A stretch of DNA of 19,709 bases from Polaromonas sp. (GTDB lineage: Bacteria; Pseudomonadota; Gammaproteobacteria; Burkholderiales; Burkholderiaceae_C), in contig JAJAYS010000203.1 of the NCBI GenBank assembly GCA_026786065.1, positions 1-19,709 on the forward strand, given 5' to 3'. The position numbers and the translations under genes were made by a program. Position 1 is the first letter of the stretch. Each line of letters starts with the position of its first letter. The notes beneath the pieces are model-generated. The model saw only the letters and a list, made by a program, of their open reading frames with translations, searched no databases and was not told the DNA's origin. Shown in pieces: positions 7,894 to 13,429 of the stretch.

Positions 7894-8822
7894 GGGCTTG
7901 CCAGCTGCTGTTGTAGCGAATCTGCGCTGCCCAGAACGGAGTCACTTTCGGCCTGAGCCAGCCAGCGCAAGATGTCGGACGGAAAGGCGCACCGGCGGCT
8001 GGCCAGCGTCGCTCCGGCACCCACTTTGATGCCGACCCCGCCCAGGGCCTCGACCACCGAAAAGCCGCTTTCGTCGGTGGTGTCGTCACCGGCAAACACC
8101 GGAACCCGTCCTTTGAACGCCGGCAGTTTCATGAAGTCGCTTATGGCGGTGCCTTTGCTGATGCCAGACGGCTTGATCTCCAGCACGCATTTGCCGTGCA
8201 GCAGCTCGACGTTGGCGGTTGCCTCGACGGCCGCCGTCATGAACCGGATGCATTCGGCCTGTAAATGTGGCGCTTGGCGGTAGTGCAGCGCCACCGCAGA
8301 GCGCTTGCTTTCAACCCGCAGGCCCGGGTTGGCGGCGGCGAACACGGTGGCGGACCGGACCACATCGCGCAGATCGGGACAGGCCAGCGCGATCGCGTCT
8401 GCCGCCGCCGCCATGCGGCGCTGGGCGCCGTGCTCGGCCGCCAGCGGCAGGCGCAGCGGTTCGAGAAAACGATCGAGGTCTTGCAAGCTGCGCCCGGAGA
8501 CCACCGCCAGCGCCCCGCCAAGGCGGGTATGCAACTTCTGAAGCGTCGTGGTCAGGCCAGACGGAACGACCACGGCATCGGGGTCTTCAACCAAATCCAC
8601 CAGCGTACCGTCGAAGTCCAGAAACAGCGCGCTGTGTGCATGGAGCGCTGGCAATGCGCTGGAGCTGCGGGGCTCGGCCGCCGATGAATCGGACGAAGCA
8701 TCGGCCGGCTGGTTGGCAGCGAAGGTGGCTGCTGGCGCTGCCCCGACCTCGGCACTGGTGGCACTGACGGGATGGGAAACGGAGAGGCGCCCTAGATCAG
8801 TAGCGTGCAGAGTCAAAGTCAT
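7890..8822 (-). CDS. otsB: Trehalose-6-phosphate phosphatase
   Basis: HAD-superfamily phosphatase that releases free trehalose from the OtsA product. HAD motif I is LFLDFDGTL (66-74; nucleophile D69 and D71), motif II lies in VVSGRS (107-112), the lysine region is EIKPSGISKG (215-224) and motif IV is FAGDDTTDESG (243-253). LHYRQAP (179-185) and GGVGIKVGAGAT (261-272) also match E. coli OtsB. The first ~60 residues are an Ala/Ser-rich low-complexity extension, about 45 longer than E. coli OtsB. The ATG has only a weak ribosome site and no other ATG occurs before the catalytic domain, so the true start could be a downstream GTG/TTG. It is first in the trehalose cluster, 128 bp after the cca stop, so a promoter in that gap is plausible. 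Confidence 0.95.
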   Translation of the reverse strand: MTLTLHATDLGRLSVSHPVSATSAEVGAAPAATFAANQPADASSDSSAAEPRSSSALPALHAHSALFLDFDGTLVDLVEDPDAVVVPSGLTTTLQKLHTRLGGALAVVSGRSLQDLDRFLEPLRLPLAAEHGAQRRMAAAADAIALACPDLRDVVRSATVFAAANPGLRVESKRSAVALHYRQAPHLQAECIRFMTAAVEATANVELLHGKCVLEIKPSGISKGTAISDFMKLPAFKGRVPVFAGDDTTDESGFSVVEALGGVGIKVGAGATLASRRCAFPSDILRWLAQAESDSVLGSADSLQQQLASP

Positions 8823-8950
8823 TGGTTTGACGTTAACGATTTATGCTTCTTGTCGATGTAGGCGCGATTCGCCTTTTGCAGGTTCGGGTGCAGCATGGCG
8901 CATGCGTTTGCGCGACGGGCTGAATCAGAGCGCAGCCGCCATACGGCCCT

Positions 8951-10144
8951 TTATTCGTTCTCCTGCCATCGCTGTTTTACCGAGTCAACCCGAGCCGCGT
9001 GGATGGCCGCGCCAACGCCCTGGCCGTCGCAACCGGCGGCCTGCGCGGCCAGTGCGACCGGTTCGGTCTTCACGGCCAGAGCCACCTCCAGCGCCTGGCG
9101 CAGCCGCTGGTAGCCGGTCAACGCAGCGCTGTGGCGCTGGGGCGGCAACTGCACGGCCGACGCGCAGGCGCAAGCCAGCAAGGCCGCCTCCAGGCGGGCG
9201 GGCTTGCGCACTGCGTCACAGCGTTCAAGCAGCGCGACGGCCGCCGACGCGTCCAGCCCGGATGCGGCATCGATGGCTGCGCGCTCCCGCAACACCAGGA
9301 CGGCCAGTTCTCGGCAATCGTTTGGCACGCGCCAGCGCGCGCTGATGCGCTGGGCACTTTCCGGCGCGCCGGCAGCCAGACACAGGCAGGCAAACCGCAC
9401 CGCCAGCGGTGCTGCGCGCCGAGCCGACAAATCGACGATGGACTGGGTCTGTTCAAGGGCCTCTGCCGTTCCGGCGGCGGGCAGCAGCTCGGGCAGCAGG
9501 GCGCTCAGCGCGCCGCAGTGATGCAGCACGCCCAGCATGCGCGACGGCGTGGTTTCCATCAGCCCGCGTGCCAGCTCCTGCCAGACCCGTTCGGCCACCA
9601 GCGCGCCGACTTCGCCGTGCTCGACCATCTGGCGCATTAAAACAGCCGTTTCGGGCGCCACCGAAAAGTCGGCGAAGCGCGCGGCGAAGCGCGCCACCCG
9701 CAGGATGCGAACCGGGTCTTCGCGAAAGGCGTCTGTAACGTGACGCAGCACCCCGGCGCGCAAGTCGGCCTGGCCGCCGAACGGGTCGGTCAGGGCTCCA
9801 AAATCCGGTTCAAATTGACCGATTACCCAATCTCCCCGGGCGTAAGCAGCTATTGAATTAATAGTGAGATCGCGACGAGCCAGGTCTTGTTCGAGCGTGA
9901 CATCGGGCTCGGCATGGACGACAAAGCCGCGGTAGCCGCGTGCGGTTTTGCGTTCGGTGCGGGCCAGCGCAAATTCTTCGCCGGTTCGCGGGTGCAGAAA
10001 GACCGGGAAGTCCTTGCCGACCGGAACGAAGCCACGCTCGACCAGCGCCTGCGCGGTGGCGCCGACCACCACCCAGTCGCGGTCTTGTACCGGTAAGCCC
10101 AGCAGGGCATCGCGAACCGCACCGCCCACCAGGTAGATTTGCAT
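8951..10144 (-). CDS. cca: CCA-adding tRNA nucleotidyltransferase, HD region degenerate
   Basis: Adds or repairs the 3' CCA of tRNAs using CTP and ATP. The catalytic head closely follows E. coli Cca: MQIYLVGGAVRDALLGLP, DRDWVVVGA with metal ligands D21/D23, DFPVFLHPRTGEEFALARTE (45-64), RRDLTINSIA (90-99), EDPVRILRVARFAARF (142-157) and ERVWQELARGL (185-195). The E. coli HD domain motif (HDLGKG) is absent. The aligned segment reads CLCLAAGAPE (253-262) and is shortened before the conserved WRVPN (271-275), so phosphatase/phosphodiesterase activity is unlikely. About 12 extra residues lie between INSIA and TDPFGG; the DNA there carries a palindromic repeat (see 9788-9864). Length is 397 aa against 412 in E. 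coli. The start matches the family; the ribosome site is weak. It lies 94 bp downstream of the GST gene and may share its transcript. Confidence 0.95.
   Translation of the reverse strand: MQIYLVGGAVRDALLGLPVQDRDWVVVGATAQALVERGFVPVGKDFPVFLHPRTGEEFALARTERKTARGYRGFVVHAEPDVTLEQDLARRDLTINSIAAYARGDWVIGQFEPDFGALTDPFGGQADLRAGVLRHVTDAFREDPVRILRVARFAARFADFSVAPETAVLMRQMVEHGEVGALVAERVWQELARGLMETTPSRMLGVLHHCGALSALLPELLPAAGTAEALEQTQSIVDLSARRAAPLAVRFACLCLAAGAPESAQRISARWRVPNDCRELAVLVLRERAAIDAASGLDASAAVALLERCDAVRKPARLEAALLACACASAVQLPPQRHSAALTGYQRLRQALEVALAVKTEPVALAAQAAGCDGQGVGAAIHAARVDSVKQRWQENE
9788..9864. repeat. AT-rich palindromic repeat inserted in frame in cca
   Basis: CTATTGAATTAATAG at 9850-9864 is an inverted repeat (CTATT/AATAG). 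With the adjoining CGGGCGTAAGCAGCTAT (9837-9853) it matches the intergenic copy at 12232-12248 in 15 of 17 positions. On the coding strand the segment uses codons rare in the rest of the gene (ATA, TCA, GTA, GGA, CAA) and supplies residues with no counterpart in E. coli Cca. The left boundary is estimated from that protein comparison. Confidence 0.55.
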
Positions 10145-10238
10145 GGGCCGCAGTTTAGGCGCTGACCGCTGACGGCGGGAGCCGGGTCAGCAGGGCGCTG
10201 CGCGAGAAAGCGCCCCAATCACCGGTTACGAAGAATGC

Positions 10239-10922
10239 TTACCGCCGCAACCGGTACGGTTCTTCAAAATCCCGGAAGTCGTTCTCGGCCAGCGCGTCGC
10301 CGATCCAGGCCTTGACGCCAGGCAGCTCGCGCACCCGTGCAATGTAGGCCTGCACCTCGGCGGGCACCGGCAGCGCGTAGCTGTGCAGCCGCATGCACAC
10401 GGGTGCGAAGTAGGCGTCGGCGATGCTGAAGCCGCCGAACAGCATCGGCCCGCCGTGCTGCGCGAGCAGTGCGCCCCACATGCTGCTCAGGCGCTGCAGG
10501 TCTGCGCGCACGCCGGGCTGGTCGCGCCAGGCCAGCGCGCCGACCTCTGCCAGGCTGGCCTCGATGTTCATCGGGCAGGCTGCGCGCAACGCGCCAAAGC
10601 CGCTGTGCATCTCGGCGCACACGCTGCGTGCGCGGGCGCGCTGCTTCGCGTCCTGCGGCCACAGATGTTTGTCGGGAAAGCCTTCGGCAAGGTATTCGGC
10701 AATCGCCAGGCTGTCCCACACCACGAAGCCGTCGTCCACCAGCGCCGGCACCTTGCCGGCCGGGTTGATCGCGGCAATGACCCGCCTGAATTCGGAGGTG
10801 TCGTCGAACGAGTCGAAGCGCACCCGTTTCTCTTCAAAAGCGATGCTGCACTGTTTGAGCAGCACCCACGGCCGCATGGACCAGGAGGAATAGTTCTTGT
10901 TGCCGATGTAGAGCTGCAGCAT
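10239..10922 (-). CDS. Glutathione S-transferase family protein
   Basis: A 227-residue cytosolic GST: thioredoxin-like N-terminal domain (about 1-82) and all-helical C-terminal domain. NYSSWSMRPWVLLK (10-23) holds the likely glutathione-activating serine (S12 or S13). NPAGKVPALVDDG (53-65) has the conserved cis-proline (P59) and WDSLAIAEYLAE (69-80) is the gamma-glutamyl-binding segment, with Asp in place of the more usual Glu before Ser71. The C-terminal domain keeps the FSIADAYFAPV N-capping motif. The substrate cannot be told; such enzymes conjugate glutathione or reduce or isomerise small electrophiles. It lies upstream of cca on the same strand with a 94-bp gap. No clear Shine-Dalgarno precedes the ATG, but the start fits the family. 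Confidence 0.93.
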   Translation of the reverse strand: MLQLYIGNKNYSSWSMRPWVLLKQCSIAFEEKRVRFDSFDDTSEFRRVIAAINPAGKVPALVDDGFVVWDSLAIAEYLAEGFPDKHLWPQDAKQRARARSVCAEMHSGFGALRAACPMNIEASLAEVGALAWRDQPGVRADLQRLSSMWGALLAQHGGPMLFGGFSIADAYFAPVCMRLHSYALPVPAEVQAYIARVRELPGVKAWIGDALAENDFRDFEEPYRLRR

Positions 10923-11040
10923 GGTGGAGAGCGCCGGTTTGATGGATTGGTGGTGAGCGAGTACCGGCCAAAACGGAAGCTAGCGCAGCGCTGGGTACGC
11001 ATTGATGCCGGATTCAGCGTCGATTGATGCCTGCTTTTCT

Positions 11041-11067
11041 GTCATTGCGGGCTTGACCCGCAATCCA
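11041..11067. repeat. Palindromic intergenic repeat, family A, copy 1
   Basis: The core TTGCGGGCTTGACCCGCAA (11045-11063) is a perfect seven-pair stem with a five-base loop. The unit is related in inverted orientation to 11126-11152 (18 of 27 positions) and to 18891-18917 (23 of 27). This type of GTCATTGCGGG palindrome is, from memory, a common proteobacterial intergenic repeat. Confidence 0.7.
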
Positions 11068-11125
11068 CTGGTTCTGAGCCAGCTAACGCTTTGCTGCGCC
11101 CCACCTGGTGGCCCTTCGTCGCGCG

Positions 11126-11152
11126 TGGATCCTGGATCGAGTCCGGGGTGAC
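11126..11152. repeat. Right arm of the family A repeat element
   Basis: Begins TGGATCCTGGATCGAG and ends CCGGGGTGAC. It is the inverted, diverged partner of 11041-11067, so the two arms bound an element of about 112 bp in the gap between the GST gene and the NDUFA9-like gene. CGGGTCACCCG (11166-11176) just beyond it can fold on the minus strand before TATCTTTT and might end the NDUFA9-like transcript weakly. Confidence 0.5.
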
Positions 11153-11182
11153 AACGGAAAAGATACGGGTCACCCGCCTTCG

Positions 11183-12139
11183 CTAAAACCTGCCGGCCGT
11201 CTTGCGCTTGGCCATCAGCCCGCTGCGCAGGCCTTGCGCGCCCAGGTAGGACGGCGCAATGGCGGCCAGCGCCGACGGATTGATACCCAGCGCTTCGAGC
11301 CCGGGCAGCGTGCCGCTGGCGACGTTGTCGGTTTTCATGGCGTCGAGGTTGTCGCGGCTCATCATCGGCTCGCCCGGCGCCAGCTCCATCAGGCGGGCCT
11401 GCAGGCGGCCCAGGGCGTCTGGCAGGCCGAACACCGGCCGACCCAAGCCGTTGTTGACCCCGGCATAGCGTCCGGCAAGTTCGACCAGCTGCCGCAGCGT
11501 GAACACGTCAGGGCCGCAGGCTTCGAACGTTTTGCCGCGCGTGGTCGGGTCCTCCAGACAGCGCACCACGGCGCTGGCCACGTCTTCAACCCACACCGGC
11601 TGAAACTTTGCCTGGCTGGACGCCAGCGGAATCACCGGAAACAGTTTCTGCAGCTTGGCGAAGGTGTTGAGGAATTTGTCTTCGCTGCCGAACATCACGC
11701 TCGGCCGCAGCAGCGTCACGTCCAGCCCGGATTCCTGCAGCACCACCTCGCCCCGCGCCTTGCTGCGCTGGTACATCGACGGCGAACCGGCAGCGGCACC
11801 GAGCGCGCTGATGTGCACCAGGCGCCGCACGCCGCTGGCCTGGCAGGCCTTGACCAGCTCGGTCGGCAGCCCGACATGCACTTTCTCGAACGCCTCCTCG
11901 CTGCCGTGCAGGATGGCGACCAGGTTGACCACCGCATCGTGGCCGGCCAACAAGTCGGTGAGCGTGCTGCTGTCCAGGCGCGCTGCTTCGATCACATCAA
12001 CCAGCGGCAGCATCTGCAAATGGCGTGCGCTGCTGCGCCGGCGCGTGACCACGGTTGCGCGCAGCGCCGGGTCGTTGAGTTTTTCGCAGAAATGGCGCCC
12101 GACGAAGCCGCTACCGCCCAGAATAAGAATTATTTTCAT
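11183..12139 (-). CDS. Complex I NDUFA9-like / atypical SDR NAD(P)-binding protein
   Basis: A 318-residue extended/atypical short-chain dehydrogenase. The Rossmann nucleotide site is LGGSGFVGRHF (7-17). VVNLVAI (70-76), HISALGA (109-115) and the YQRSK signature (Y123, K127) follow, then LLRPSVMFGSEDKFLNTF (143-160) and FQPVWVEDVA (about 179-188). This pattern is typical of bacterial proteins annotated as complex I NDUFA9 subunit family or NAD-dependent epimerase/dehydratase. The likely role is binding NAD(P)H, possibly in quinone or respiratory-chain upkeep; the reaction cannot be assigned. It is transcribed alone, with repeats on both sides (11041-11152 and 12232-12260). The ribosome site is poor, but MKIILILGGSGFVG is the expected N-terminus. 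Confidence 0.9.
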   Translation of the reverse strand: MKIILILGGSGFVGRHFCEKLNDPALRATVVTRRRSSARHLQMLPLVDVIEAARLDSSTLTDLLAGHDAVVNLVAILHGSEEAFEKVHVGLPTELVKACQASGVRRLVHISALGAAAGSPSMYQRSKARGEVVLQESGLDVTLLRPSVMFGSEDKFLNTFAKLQKLFPVIPLASSQAKFQPVWVEDVASAVVRCLEDPTTRGKTFEACGPDVFTLRQLVELAGRYAGVNNGLGRPVFGLPDALGRLQARLMELAPGEPMMSRDNLDAMKTDNVASGTLPGLEALGINPSALAAIAPSYLGAQGLRSGLMAKRKTAGRF

Positions 12140-12231
12140 GGGGTGAATTTAGCGCTTTGCAGGCGCGCTTGCGGGCAGCTGATGGAAAAGGCCACATATC
12201 AATATCGTTTTAGTCTGCGAGCAAATGAATA

Positions 12232-12260
12232 CGGGCGTTAACAGCTATAAATATAGTAGC
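12232..12260. repeat. AT-rich palindromic repeat, family B, intergenic copy
   Basis: CGGGCGTTAACAGCTAT (12232-12248) runs into the inverted repeat CTATAAATATAG (12245-12256). The first 17 bases match the copy inside cca (9837-9853) at 15 positions. It lies in the 239-bp gap between the NDUFA9-like and mgtC-like genes. The rest of that gap holds only a GC hairpin, TCGCAGG/CCTGCGA (12314-12320 with 12331-12337), without a T-tract. Confidence 0.6.
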
Positions 12261-12378
12261 GACAGGAATTGACATTCAGACGCCGGAGCAGCGCCAGCGA
12301 CGTCCTTCGTGCCTCGCAGGTGTCGGCTTGCCTGCGACGCCGCTGCGAGCCACTGGCCAGCGATCACACTGATTCGGC

Positions 12379-12885
12379 CTACTGGTCGCCGTCCGGTGCG
12401 CCGGGCGGGTGCATGACTTTGGGCAGCAACGTCCGCACGCAAAGCGCCAGCAGCGTCACCAGGGCGGCGGTGGTTCCCTGACCCATGCCGGCGGTAACGC
12501 CGATGGCGGCGGTCAGCCACATGCCGGCGGCGGTGGTCAGTCCGTGCGGCCGGGATTCGGGCCCGCGCAGGAAGATGGAGCCGGTGCCGATAAAGCCGAT
12601 GCCGGTAACGATGCCCTGCAGCACCCGGCTCAGGTCGGCCGATTCCATGCCCGCCTGCAGCGGCACCAGCACCAGCATGGCCGACCCGAGCGACACCAGA
12701 ATGTGGGTGCGCAGTCCGGCCGACTTGCCTTTGTGTTCCCGCTCCCAGCCCATCACGCCGCCGAGCAGCGCGGCCAGCATCAGGCGCGTGATGACCAGCG
12801 TGGCGTCCTCGGCGTCACCCAGATCGGAGAACTGGGCAAGCACCGTGAGCCAGATCCGGTGCGCGGTGTCGGCGGCGCTGTCCAT
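12379..12885 (-). CDS. MgtC/SapB family inner-membrane protein
   Basis: A 168-residue hydrophobic protein with about five membrane segments (roughly 28-46, 60-78, 88-106, 115-133, 137-153). It carries the family blocks GWEREHKGKSAGLRTH (46-61), ILVSLGSAML (62-71) and GIGFIGTGSIF (95-105). It corresponds to the short membrane-only form, lacking the C-terminal cytoplasmic domain of Salmonella MgtC. The family is linked to magnesium limitation, acid stress and control of membrane ATPases, but many members are untested. The start lies 16 bp after the yciA stop on the same strand, so it is probably the second gene of a yciA-mgtC transcript. The ribosome site is weak. Confidence 0.9.
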   Translation of the reverse strand: MDSAADTAHRIWLTVLAQFSDLGDAEDATLVITRLMLAALLGGVMGWEREHKGKSAGLRTHILVSLGSAMLVLVPLQAGMESADLSRVLQGIVTGIGFIGTGSIFLRGPESRPHGLTTAAGMWLTAAIGVTAGMGQGTTAALVTLLALCVRTLLPKVMHPPGAPDGDQ

Positions 12886-12901
12886 GGCTTAGCTGCGCTG
12901 G

Positions 12902-13378
12902 TCAGCGGTCGGCCGGGTGCGATTCGATCTTGCGCGGCCGGCCGTTGTCATCAATGGCGACGTAGGTGACGCTGGCTTCGGTCACCTTGACGTAGCGGCC
13001 CTGCGCCCGAAAGCGTTCGGCAAACACCTCGACCTGCACCGTGATCGAGGTGTTGCCGATGCGCGTGACGGCAGAGAAGAACGAGAGGATGTCGCCGACC
13101 CGCACCGGCTGCTTGAAGATGAACTGGTTCACCGCCACCGTCGCCATGCGGCCGTCCACATAGCGCGCCGGCACCACCGAGCCGGCCAGATCAACCTGCG
13201 CCATGACCCAGCCGCCGAAGATGTCGCCGTTGGCATTGCAGTCGGCCGGCATCGGGATCACCTTGAGCACCAGTCCCTTGTCGGTCGGCAGGGATACCTG
13301 CGGCGGCAAAAGGGGCACCGCGCTGTCGGCGGTGAGCCAGGCATGGATACCCGCCGGAGCGCTTGATTCAAGGGACAT
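12902..13378 (-). CDS. yciA: YciA-type hotdog acyl-CoA thioesterase
   Basis: Hydrolyses acyl-CoA thioesters to free acid and CoA in the cytosol. The 158-residue product has the hotdog fold signature NANGDIFGGWVMAQVDLAG (48-66), with likely catalytic D52. VDGRMATVAVNQFIFKQPV, VGDILSFFSAVTRIGNTSIT and the end VTYVAIDDNGRPR align with E. coli YciA. I chose ATG 13378 because GGAG (13388-13391) lies nine bases upstream. A longer frame from 13417 adds 13 residues (NLLLFFALEIVP) that are not part of the family and would cover the ribosome site. The N-terminus is about 25 residues longer than E. coli YciA. It is divergent from the ABC exporter with only 51 bp between starts, and the MgtC-like gene follows after 16 bp. 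Confidence 0.93.
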   Translation of the reverse strand: MSLESSAPAGIHAWLTADSAVPLLPPQVSLPTDKGLVLKVIPMPADCNANGDIFGGWVMAQVDLAGSVVPARYVDGRMATVAVNQFIFKQPVRVGDILSFFSAVTRIGNTSITVQVEVFAERFRAQGRYVKVTEASVTYVAIDDNGRPRKIESHPADR

Positions 13379-13387
13379 AGGCACAAT

Positions 13388-13391
13388 CTCC
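13388..13391 (-). promoter_or_regulatory. Ribosome binding site that sets the yciA start
   Basis: GGAG within TTTGGAGATT on the minus strand, nine bases before ATG 13378. It favours this start over the upstream in-frame ATG at 13417. Confidence 0.65.
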
Positions 13392-13429
13392 AAAGCGAAA
13401 AACAACAGCAAGTTCAACGATTGTCGCCC

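Noticed and set aside
12313..12349. GC hairpins downstream of the mgtC-like gene as a terminator
   Set aside because: Stems of about seven pairs exist, but no T-tract follows on the minus strand, so an intrinsic terminator cannot be claimed.
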